A DNA stretch of 13,166 nucleotides from NCBI GenBank assembly GCA_964434165.1, contig CAYSUS010000153.1, positions 1-13,166 of the forward strand. The letters run 5' to 3'. The translations under genes and the position numbers were made by a program. The notes under the pieces are model-generated. The model worked only from the letters and a program-made list of their open reading frames with translations. It was not told where the DNA came from and did not search any database. Positions 7,119-13,166 of this stretch are shown piece after piece; position 1 is the first letter of the stretch; each line of letters starts with the position of its first letter. The DNA comes from CAYSUS01 sp964434165 (GTDB lineage: Bacteria; Planctomycetota; Planctomycetia; Pirellulales; Thermoguttaceae).

Positions 7119-8312
7119 TCACTCGGCCGCGATCCACCGCTCCAGCATCTGGTACTGCCGGTCGAAGCGGTGCTCGTCCACCTCGCAGGGGCTCTTGAAG
7201 AAGCTGGCCAGGAAGGTCAGCGTGCCGGTCTGGCCCCGGCGCCAGGCCGCCTCGGTCAATCGCGCCAGGTCCAACACGAGCGGCGCGGCGAGCAGCGAGT
7301 CGCAGCCCTGCCACGTGAACTGGAGCGTCATTCGCGTGTCGAGGAAGCCCTGGAAGTGAATGTGATCCCACGCCGTCTTCCAGTCGCCCAGGCTCTCGAT
7401 GAGCTCGATGGAGACTAGTGTCTGGGGCTTGTACCCCAATATCTCCCTCAGCAGACGATCCTTGCTCGCCACCTTGGCTGCCTTGTTGGCCGGGTCGTCG
7501 AGGACGCGGCCGTCGAGGTTGCCGAAGATGTTGTGGCCCACCCAGCTCATCACCCGAAGGTTGCGCTGCGCGAACATGGGGGCCAGCACGCTCTTCATCA
7601 GGGTCTCGCCCGTCTTGCCGTCGCAGCCCATGTGGCGCGTGCCGCGCAAGCGGGCGAGCTCCGAGAGGGCGGGGGGCGACGAGCCCAGCGAGGGCGTGAA
7701 GTTCACGTACGAGTGCCCCGCCTCCAGCGCTGCAACGGCGTACAGCGAGCTCGCCGGCAGCGGGCAGTCGGGTTGATCCAGGAGGGGCTCGAGCTCCGCC
7801 CAGGTCGCCGGCAGTGCGGCCGACGGAACCGGCGGCTCGGTCGAGGCCACGTTCACCACGACCAGGTGGCGGAGGCCGTGTTCCTGGACAAAGGCCGCGA
7901 GGTCCTGCTGCAGCCGGCGGATCGCCTCGCGGGGCCGCTCGCCGCGCGGCACGGCCGGCCCGGCCAGGCCCTCGATCGTCGGACCCACGCCATGCAGGAT
8001 TCCCGGGCGCACCCGCTCGTCGGTCGCATCGAGCCCGCCGGCGACCTGTTCGACCAGGCTGCGGTCGAGCACGCGGCTCTCGGTCACCAGGCGCATGGCC
8101 TCGTCGCGGAGGCGCACGTCGCGGATCTCATGTCCCGCCGCGAGAAACCGGTCCCAGCCGGCCAGGTCGAGCCGTGCGAAGCGGGGAAGCGCCGTGACCA
8201 GTCCGGCCGGACCGACCAGTCCGCGCCGGAGGGCCTCCAGCCCCACGAGAGTCGTGGTCGCCACGCCGCCCTTGGCGCCGATCAGCCAGATGCCGATGTC
8301 GGGTTGTTTCAT
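7119..8312 (-). CDS. ino1: myo-Inositol-1-phosphate synthase (inositol-3-phosphate synthase)
   Basis: This NAD-dependent cytoplasmic enzyme cyclises glucose 6-phosphate to L-myo-inositol 1-phosphate, the entry step to inositol lipids and other inositol compounds. The 397 residues match bacterial family members in length. A Rossmann nucleotide-binding start IGAKGGVATT (11-20) is followed by VVNVASTEPP (152-161) and GHSYVNFTPSLGSSPPAL (199-216). The core catalytic block reads GCDGKTGETLMKSVLAPMF (229-247), then WVGHNIFGNLDG (257-268), NKAAKVASKDRLL (276-288) and HIHFQGFLDT (317-326). The start ATG 8312 gives a normal Rossmann N-terminus, although no Shine-Dalgarno is visible. It lies 98 bases after the TANGO2/NRDE-family gene on the same strand and may share its transcript. 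A 31-codon frame overlaps its stop codon. Family assignment is firm; the physiological product in this organism is not visible. Confidence 0.93.
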   Translation of the reverse strand: MKQPDIGIWLIGAKGGVATTTLVGLEALRRGLVGPAGLVTALPRFARLDLAGWDRFLAAGHEIRDVRLRDEAMRLVTESRVLDRSLVEQVAGGLDATDERVRPGILHGVGPTIEGLAGPAVPRGERPREAIRRLQQDLAAFVQEHGLRHLVVVNVASTEPPVPSAALPATWAELEPLLDQPDCPLPASSLYAVAALEAGHSYVNFTPSLGSSPPALSELARLRGTRHMGCDGKTGETLMKSVLAPMFAQRNLRVMSWVGHNIFGNLDGRVLDDPANKAAKVASKDRLLREILGYKPQTLVSIELIESLGDWKTAWDHIHFQGFLDTRMTLQFTWQGCDSLLAAPLVLDLARLTEAAWRRGQTGTLTFLASFFKSPCEVDEHRFDRQYQMLERWIAAE

Positions 8313-8410
8313 GGATGCCGCAATGGGTTGCGGGCCCCGCGCAGGCCGTCACCGAGGCCGGGAGTCGGTCCACCCGCCCCAAGCGGCCCGCGGCGGGAGC
8401 GGGGCCTCGC

Positions 8411-9169
8411 TCAGTGGGATGAAGCCCTCTCCGTGGAAAGCACCTGCCGCAGCAGGGCCGAGAGGTCCTCATAGGCCGTATCGCACGGAGGCCCCGGCGA
8501 GTATTGCAGGACGGAGTGCTGGTTCTTGCTCGACAGGGCCAGAAGGGTCGAGGACACGGTGCCGAAGTCGTTGCCGCGGAGGATGACGCCGCGCCGCCCC
8601 GAGGCGTCCGGCTTGCGCGAGAACGTGCGGCTGGCCACGGCCAGGAAGGTGACGGCCGAATCGAGCTTCTGGAGCGTCAACTGCCGGCGCACGAACTGCT
8701 GCCGCTGATCGTTCGCGTCGTTCAGGTCGCCGTTGGTGAGGATGTGCAGGCCCGGTCGCAGTTCGACGATCTCGACCGTGTTGCCGCCGTACACCACGGC
8801 GCCGTAACGGTAATCGACGCAGAGGTAGTTCGCGCCCGCATAGCCGCCGGTGGCCAGTTCGCGCGCGGCCAGGTCGGCGGCCTCCCGGGCCGTGCGGCAG
8901 TTGAGCAGCTCGCGGCAGAGCAGTCCTCGCGAGCGGGGCTCGAGGGGAACGGCCATCTTGGGACGGTTGGCGACCGCAATGAACAGGCTGTACTGGTTGA
9001 TTCCCAGCCACGTCCCGCCGGCCTTCCGGTCGATCCCACACACCACGCGGGGCTTGCCCGACTGAATCCGCGGGGCCTGCGTGGGCCGGTCGAAGAACTC
9101 CTCGCGATTCTGGGCGACCAGGATCGGCGTGTTCGCAACGGTCTGGTACTGAATGGCCAGGACACACAT
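8411..9169 (-). CDS. TANGO2/NRDE-family protein
   Basis: This 252-residue protein matches the NRDE (TANGO2, formerly DUF833) family, whose biochemical activity is unsettled; eukaryotic members are linked to lipid, CoA and haem homeostasis. The start MCVLAI puts Cys2 at the N-terminus after Met removal, as in N-terminal-nucleophile-like folds. The family motif Asn-Arg-Asp-Glu appears here as NREE (21-24), followed by FFDRPT (25-30), AGGTWLGIN (50-58) and a SRGLLCREL segment. ILTNGDLND is seen in the middle. The length is normal for the family. ATG 9169 lacks a recognisable Shine-Dalgarno. It is upstream of ino1 on the same strand with a 98-base gap, suggesting a possible two-gene unit. An Asp-to-Glu change in the signature is conservative but worth noting. 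Family call is good; function is unknown. Confidence 0.85.
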   Translation of the reverse strand: MCVLAIQYQTVANTPILVAQNREEFFDRPTQAPRIQSGKPRVVCGIDRKAGGTWLGINQYSLFIAVANRPKMAVPLEPRSRGLLCRELLNCRTAREAADLAARELATGGYAGANYLCVDYRYGAVVYGGNTVEIVELRPGLHILTNGDLNDANDQRQQFVRRQLTLQKLDSAVTFLAVASRTFSRKPDASGRRGVILRGNDFGTVSSTLLALSSKNQHSVLQYSPGPPCDTAYEDLSALLRQVLSTERASSH

Positions 9170-9264
9170 GAGTCTTCGTCGCGGTCCGTTCGGATGTGTC
9201 GCCCTTACCGAGATGCCCCGAAACCCGGAGGGAGGGTGCTTCCCGCTCCCAGGTTATCCGTGGG

Positions 9265-9278
9265 TTAGACTTGTCTAA
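9265..9278. promoter_or_regulatory. Operator-like dyad TTAGAC-TT-GTCTAA
   Basis: Six-base perfect arms flank a 2-base centre in an AT-rich patch about 96 bases upstream of the TANGO2/NRDE-family start and 304 bases upstream of fabH. Compact dyads of this shape are typical transcription-factor sites, and the arms loosely resemble DtxR/MntR-type operators. The regulator is unknown. It overlaps a weak possible -35 for the minus-strand gene (GATAAC at 9258 to 9253 as -10). Confidence 0.35.
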
Positions 9279-9375
9279 ACTGCTTAATCTAGCCGCTCCC
9301 AACCGGTCATGGCACCCCGCTGCGGAGGCAATTTTCGTGCGCCCCTTGACGTGGCCGCAGTGCGCTGTTCTTTCG

Positions 9376-9409
9376 GCGGGCTGGCCGGGTGGGTCCCGGG
9401 ATAGCCCGT
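9376..9409 (+). promoter_or_regulatory. Nested stem-loop in the possible fabH leader
   Basis: An outer 7-bp stem (9376-9382 with 9403-9409, the end pair being G-U) encloses an inner 5-bp stem CCGGG/CCCGG (9385-9389 with 9395-9399) with loop TGGGT. A second hairpin follows at 9419-9439. If transcription starts near 9380 or before, these would be leader structures of fabH. No known riboswitch consensus was recognised. Confidence 0.3.
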
Positions 9410-9581
9410 GCCGGTTCGCACCCTCCCCACCGCGGGGTGAAACGACAGCCTGCCCCTTTGTGGCCGGTTTGCCCTTGAGAAATGGAAGCAGAACACGTAC
9501 TCTTCAAGATTCCCTGGACCCCCATTTCCATTGCAGCGTCCCGACGCGCGGCGGTCCGCAGCGACTTCCTCCCCGCGAGCC

Positions 9582-10625
9582 ATGAGCACCGAAACGCCCG
9601 AACGCAGCGAAGTCGTCATCCAGACCCGCCGCTCACGAACCGGCTCGCTCCTGGGCGTCCAGACCGTGGGGATCGGCAGCGCCGTTCCCGAGCGGGAGAT
9701 CCGCAACGAGGACCTCGCGGAGTTGGGCTACGACGCCGACTGGATCGTGCAGCGCACCGGCATCCTCGCGCGCCGTCATGCCCCGCCGGGCGTCTCCACG
9801 AGCGACCTTGCCGTGGAGGCCGGGCGGCGTTGCATCGAGCATGCGGGAGTCGATCCGGCCGACATCGACCTTCTGCTGCTGGGGACCTACACGCCCGACA
9901 TGCCCATGCCGGCCACCGCGTGCGCGGTCCAGGACCGCTTGGGTCTGCGGGCGCTGGCCTTCGACATTCAGGCCGCCTGCGCCAGCTTCGTGTTCGCGCT
10001 GGTCACCGGCGTGCAGTACGTGGCCACCGGCTCCAGCAAGCTGGCGATGATCGTCGGCGCGGACTGCAACAGTCGGATCGTCAATCCGGCCGACAAGCGA
10101 ACCTATCCGTTGTTCGGGGACGCGGCCGGCGCCGTGCTCTTGTCCAAGGGGACGCAGGAGCAGGGGCTGCTGGCTTTCGCCGTCGGCTCGGACGGATCGG
10201 GAGCGGACCTGCTGTGCCGTCCGATGGGCGGGTCGCGCCTGCCTCTTGCCGAGGGGTGCGGCGCCGACGACCCCCGCCAGTACCTGTTCATGGAAGGCCG
10301 CCCGATCTACAAATGGGCCATCCGCCAGCTCGCCGAGAGCACCTCCGACGTCCTCGCCCAGACCCATCTGAAGCTCGAGGACATCGACCTGGTCATCTTC
10401 CATCAGGCGAACATGCGGATCATCAACTCGGCGGTCAAGGAGCTGGGCATCGACCCGGGCCGAGTCTTCAACAACCTCGACCGCTACGGCAACACCTCGT
10501 CGGCGAGCATCCCCCTGGCCCTGGACGAGGCCCACCGTCAGGGGCGGATCAAGCCGGGCGACGTGATCCTCTTCAGCGGCTTCGGCGGCGGACTGGCCTG
10601 GGGCACCGTGCTCATTCGGTGGTGA
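9582..10625 (+). CDS. fabH: 3-oxoacyl-[acyl-carrier-protein] synthase III
   Basis: This ketoacyl synthase condenses acetyl-CoA (or another starter) with malonyl-ACP to begin fatty-acid synthesis in the cytoplasm. From ATG 9582 it has 347 residues, slightly longer than the ~320 typical because of a polar extension of about 24 residues before VQTVGIGSAVPE (26-37). The catalytic triad is complete: Cys133 in DIQAACASFVFAL, His274 in IFHQANMRI and Asn304 in RYGNTSSASIPLAL. WIVQRTGI (54-61) and the closing FSGFGGGLAWGTVLI are family hallmarks. A TTG at 9531 would add 17 residues of unconserved sequence, so ATG is preferred; neither start has a Shine-Dalgarno. The gene stands alone, with pepF 136 bases downstream and no other fatty-acid genes nearby. 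The chain type of its starter cannot be read from sequence by eye. Confidence 0.95.
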   Translation: MSTETPERSEVVIQTRRSRTGSLLGVQTVGIGSAVPEREIRNEDLAELGYDADWIVQRTGILARRHAPPGVSTSDLAVEAGRRCIEHAGVDPADIDLLLLGTYTPDMPMPATACAVQDRLGLRALAFDIQAACASFVFALVTGVQYVATGSSKLAMIVGADCNSRIVNPADKRTYPLFGDAAGAVLLSKGTQEQGLLAFAVGSDGSGADLLCRPMGGSRLPLAEGCGADDPRQYLFMEGRPIYKWAIRQLAESTSDVLAQTHLKLEDIDLVIFHQANMRIINSAVKELGIDPGRVFNNLDRYGNTSSASIPLALDEAHRQGRIKPGDVILFSGFGGGLAWGTVLIRW

Positions 10626-10672
10626 CCCGCCGCGCCGCGGCCCGCGCCGTTGCGCCCTGCCGTGCACCGCGG

Positions 10673-10701
10673 TTGCACCGGGAGGGCCGATCCCCTCTAT
10701 T
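10673..10701 (+). promoter_or_regulatory. Candidate promoter upstream of pepF
   Basis: TTGCAC (10673-10678) and TCTATT (10696-10701) are spaced by 17 bases in the 136-bp gap between fabH and pepF. Both hexamers are partial matches. It would start transcription near 10708, about 54 bases before pepF. Confidence 0.3.
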
Positions 10702-10750
10702 GGACCTTCCCGCGCCGACACGGCCCGGGCACCCGTCGATTCCCTTTCCC

Positions 10751-10755
10751 GGAGG
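10751..10755 (+). promoter_or_regulatory. Shine-Dalgarno that decides the pepF start
   Basis: GGAGG directly abuts the ATG at 10756 but lies 6 bases before the in-frame ATG at 10762. Normal spacing favours 10762 as the true start. Confidence 0.7.
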
Positions 10756-10761
10756 ATGAGG

Positions 10762-12562
10762 ATGAAGGAAGTGAAACGGCTCCCGCCGCGAAGCGAGATG
10801 AACCCCGCGGACTGCTGGGACCTCGGCAGCCTGTTCCCTTCCGCCGAGGCCTGGGACGAGGCATTCTCCGCCTGGGAGAAGGACATCGAGGGCTTCGCGC
10901 GGTTCCAGGGCACGCTGGGGCGCGGCGCGGAGGATCTGGTCCAGTGCCTCCAGTTCCTCCTCGACCACGATCGGGCGGGTGAGCGCCTGGGGGTTTACGC
11001 CTACCTGAAGAAGGCCGAGGACGCCACCAGCGGCGACGGCCAGCGGAGGTTCGGCCGCTACTTGAGCGCCGCCAGCCGCTCGGGGCAGGCCAGCAGCTTC
11101 ATCCAGCCCGAGGTGCTCGCCATCCCCTCCGAGACGATCGAGAAGCTGCTCGCCGACGACCGCCTCGCCCCCTTCCGCCTGATGCTTCGGCGCTGGCTCC
11201 GCTTCAAGCCGCACACGCTCAACGAGAGGGAGGAGAAGCTGCTGGCCATGCAGGCGGAGATGGCCCAGGCGGCCGGCCAGGCATTCCGGCAACTGACCGA
11301 CGCCGACATGAAGTTCGGCGAGATCGAGAACGAGAAGGGGGAGTGGATCGAGCTGAGCCACGCGACCTTCGCCAGCCTGCTGCACTCGCCCCGCCGCGAG
11401 GTTCGCCAGACCGCCTTCGACCAGTACTACCGGCAGTTCGCGGGGCACCAATACACGCTGGCCGCCACGCTGGAAGGTTCGATCCAGCGCGACCTCTACT
11501 ACGCCCGCGCGCGAAACTACCCCAGCGCCCTGGAGGCGGCGCTCTTCCCCGACAACGTCCCGGTGGCCGTGTACGACAACCTCATCGCGGCGGTGCGCCG
11601 GCGCTTGCCCGCGGTGCATCGCTACTACGACGTCCGGCGCCGCAAGATGCAGCTTCCGGACATCCACCAATACGACACGTACGTCCCCATCCTGGCCGAC
11701 CTCTCGATGCGGCACACCTGGGACGAGGCCGTGTCGCTCGTGATGCGGGCCCTGGAGCCCCTGGGAAGCGACTATTGCGGCACGCTCGAAGAAGGGCTCT
11801 GCGGCCGCTGGTGCGACCGGTACGAGAACCAGGGCAAGCAGAGCGGCGCCTTCAGTTGCGGCTCGTTCGACGGCGATCCCTACATCCTCATGAACTACCA
11901 GGAGGACGTCCTCGACCACGTCTTCACCTTGGCCCACGAGGCCGGGCACTCGATGCACTCCCACCGCTCCGCCGCCGGCCAGCCGTACCAGTACTACGAC
12001 TACGTGATCTTCGTCGCCGAGGTGGCCAGCACCTTCAACGAGCAGCTCCTCAGCAACCACCTGCTTGACCAGGCCCGCGACGACCGTCACCGCGCCTACC
12101 TGGTCAACCGTCAGATCGACGCCATGCGCGGGACGATTCTGCGCCAAACCATGTTTGCGGAGTTCGAGAAGATCACCCACGATCTGGCCGAGTCGGGCGA
12201 GCCGCTCACGGTCGAACGGTTCAAGAGCGTCTACCGGGAGCTGTTGGAGAAGTACTTCGGCCCCGAGTTCGTGCTCGACGACGAGCTGTCACTGGAGTGC
12301 TTTCGGATCCCCCACTTCTACCGGGCCTTCTACGTCTACAAGTACGCCACCGGCATGTCGGCGGCCATCGCCCNNNNNNNNNNTCACCGACGGCGGCCCA
12401 CGCGAACTGGGCGACTATCTCAAGTTCCTCCAAGGGGGATGCTCGCAGGACCCCCTCGACCTGCTCCGCGGCGCAGGGGTCGACATGGCGAAGCCCGACG
12501 CCGTGGACACGGCCCTCAGCCAGTTCGGCCGATTGGTGGACGAGCTGGACGACCTCCTGTAG
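10762..12562 (+). CDS. pepF: Oligoendopeptidase F (M3 zinc peptidase), interrupted by an assembly gap
   Basis: This cytoplasmic M3B metallopeptidase cuts short peptides. From ATG 10762 it would have about 600 residues, the normal family length. Numbered from the ATG at 10756, the zinc motif HEAGH is at 394-398 in TLAHEAGHSMHS, with the third ligand Glu422 in FVAEVASTFNEQL. SGAFSCGSFDGDPYILMNY (363-381) and IPHFYRAFYVYKYATGMSAA (518-537) are typical. Ten N (12374-12383) break the frame; the family-like C-terminus resumes at 12386 in another frame (TDGGPRELGDYLKFLQGG) and ends at TAG 12562. The expected family segment IALAxRVT would need 12 missing bases, which restores the frame. The break is therefore a scaffolding artefact, not a pseudogene. 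A good Shine-Dalgarno precedes 10762. It follows fabH by 136 bases with a possible promoter of its own. Confidence 0.94.
12374..12383. other. Assembly gap of 10 N inside pepF
   Basis: Ten ambiguous bases sit in the conserved C-terminal region of pepF. The reading frame before and after differs. A true gap of 12 bases, or another length equal to 10 + 2 modulo 3, would restore the family sequence. Ten is probably a placeholder length. Confidence 0.9.
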
Positions 12563-12647
12563 GTCCCTTTTGCCGCGTCGGACTCGGGGCAGGTGTCACC
12601 GCTGCCGTCCGGTCGCGACGTTCCCTGTGTTGGGCACGGCGCCTGCG

Positions 12648-12676
12648 TCGACCCAGCCTTCGCGCGAAGGTAGAAT
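12648..12676 (+). promoter_or_regulatory. Sigma70-like promoter with a palindrome in its spacer
   Basis: TCGACC (12648-12653) and TAGAAT (12671-12676) are 17 bases apart. The -10 matches 5 of 6 consensus positions. The perfect 14-bp palindrome CCTTCGCGCGAAGG (12657-12670) fills most of the spacer and touches the -10, an arrangement typical of an operator. Transcription would start near 12683, about 37 bases before ATG 12720. The palindrome could instead be the stem of a pepF terminator. Confidence 0.45.
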
Positions 12677-12719
12677 AAGGCACACGTGTAGGATAGGCAC
12701 GCTTTTGCAGGATGAGCCC

Positions 12720-13166
12720 ATGTGCAATACGGTGAGAGCTCGGTCTGTGGTTTCTGCGCTGGTCCTGTTCGGTTGGCTGCTCGGCGGCACGGCGGTGGCC
12801 AGCGCGTCGGTTAACCCAGACGAGCTGGGCTTCGAAGACATCGTGTTCGTCAAGCGCAAGCCTTACTCCTCGGACCACTACTACACCGACATCAACAACG
12901 GAACCAGCCCCGACCGGTTCCTCGCCGGCAACGGCATCTACATCTACAACCTTCGGTCGCAGTCGGAACGGCCGGTCGTGACGGCCGCCGATCTGCCCGG
13001 CGGCCGGGGCTTCCTCGGCAAGATCAGCCTGTCCTTCGATGCGAGGAAGGTCCTCTTCGATTTTCGCCGGGACCCTCACTCCGGCTTTCGCGTGTGGGAA
13101 GTGAACATCGACGGCACGGGCCTGCGGCAGGTATCGTTTGCGCCCGCCGACGAGGCGGAAAAGGTG
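12720..13166 (+). CDS. Secreted HZS-alpha-like / propeller protein, N-terminal fragment
   Basis: The frame is open from ATG 12720 to the right edge (149 codons, no stop), so the gene is truncated by the window. An AGGA lies 7 bases before the ATG. The N-terminus is a signal peptide: Arg residues, a hydrophobic core SVVSALVLFGWLLGGTAV (9-26), and a probable cleavage after an Ala near 27-29. The mature part opens with FEDIVFVKRKPYSSDHYYTD (38-57), which resembles the start of large planctomycete secreted proteins annotated with hydrazine synthase alpha-type domains. Later segments (GKISLSFDARKVLFDFRRD, then VWEVNIDGTGLRQVS) look like PD40/WD40-like propeller blades as in TolB. No haem-binding CxxCH is visible in the fragment. 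Relation to hydrazine synthase is by memory of the motif and does not imply anammox. Function is unknown; a periplasmic role is inferred. Confidence 0.7.
   Translation, partial: MCNTVRARSVVSALVLFGWLLGGTAVASASVNPDELGFEDIVFVKRKPYSSDHYYTDINNGTSPDRFLAGNGIYIYNLRSQSERPVVTAADLPGGRGFLGKISLSFDARKVLFDFRRDPHSGFRVWEVNIDGTGLRQVSFAPADEAEKV

Larger units (their letters stand above)
9170..9581. other. Divergent intergenic region between the TANGO2/NRDE-family gene and fabH
   Basis: This 412-bp region holds no convincing gene. On the side of the minus-strand gene it has a dyad at 9265-9278. In the middle is a nested stem-loop at 9376-9409. A further GC-rich hairpin has arms CACCC (9419-9423) and GGGTG (9435-9439). 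An imperfect direct repeat (GCCGGTTCGC near 9410 and GCCGGTTTGC near 9463) brackets the second hairpin. TTGACG at 9346-9351 would be a good -35 for fabH, but the -10 at the right distance (TCTTTC) is poor. AATGGAA (9481-9487) and TTCCATT (9526-9532) can pair around a 38-base loop just before fabH. Confidence 0.5.

Noticed and set aside
9531..9581. TTG start extending fabH by 17 residues
   Set aside because: The added residues are not family-like and no Shine-Dalgarno precedes the TTG; ATG 9582 is better.
10612..12180. 522-codon frame antisense to pepF
   Set aside because: Shadow of a high-GC coding gene; rich in Val, Leu, Gly and His with no motif, whereas the sense frame is clear PepF.
12384..12678. 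Arg/Pro-rich C-terminus of pepF read straight through the N run
   Set aside because: It arises only because the placeholder gap length shifts the frame; the family-like C-terminus is in the other frame ending at 12562.
1..13166. CRISPR arrays, transposons, phage or defence modules, tRNA or rRNA genes
   Set aside because: No regularly spaced repeats, transposase motifs, terminal repeats or tRNA-like arms were recognised by eye on either strand.

Overview
The window is a GC-rich bacterial chromosome segment, most likely from a member of the Planctomycetota, probably a metagenome-assembled contig. Three things point that way. The elongation factor G fragment has the AHIDSGKTT P-loop typical of the spd/mitochondrial-type EF-G subfamily (spirochaetes, planctomycetes, delta-proteobacteria). 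The last gene looks like a large secreted planctomycete propeller protein related to the N-terminal part of hydrazine synthase alpha-like proteins. A run of 10 N inside a conserved peptidase gene marks a scaffolding gap. The lineage call is an inference from gene content, not a proven assignment.

Layout. On the minus strand at the left: dxr (isoprenoid MEP pathway), overlapped by rseP (site-2 membrane protease, TTG start with a strong Shine-Dalgarno), then a long non-coding stretch (224-918) and the first 74 codons of an EF-G gene running off the left edge. Divergent from dxr is ftsH on the plus strand; the shared ~430-bp region holds a good sigma70-like promoter in each direction. ftsH converges on a minus-strand pair: a TANGO2/NRDE-family protein followed by a myo-inositol-1-phosphate synthase. 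Between the convergent stop codons lie a perfect GC-rich inverted repeat and a purine/pyrimidine-asymmetric element resembling degenerate intergenic repeats. To the right, on the plus strand, come fabH (fatty-acid initiation), an oligoendopeptidase F (pepF) interrupted by the N gap, and the truncated secreted protein at the right edge.

Function. Most genes are housekeeping: translation, isoprenoid precursor synthesis, membrane proteolysis and quality control (RseP and FtsH), fatty-acid initiation, peptide turnover and inositol phosphate synthesis. No CRISPR array, transposase, phage gene, tRNA or rRNA was recognised. I see no convincing new multi-gene system. The points worth a second look are the enlarged multi-PDZ RseP, the Ino1/TANGO2-family pairing, the structured non-coding regions ahead of EF-G and fabH, a 14-bp palindrome inside a promoter spacer, and a possible GTGA-coupled micro-ORF after ino1.
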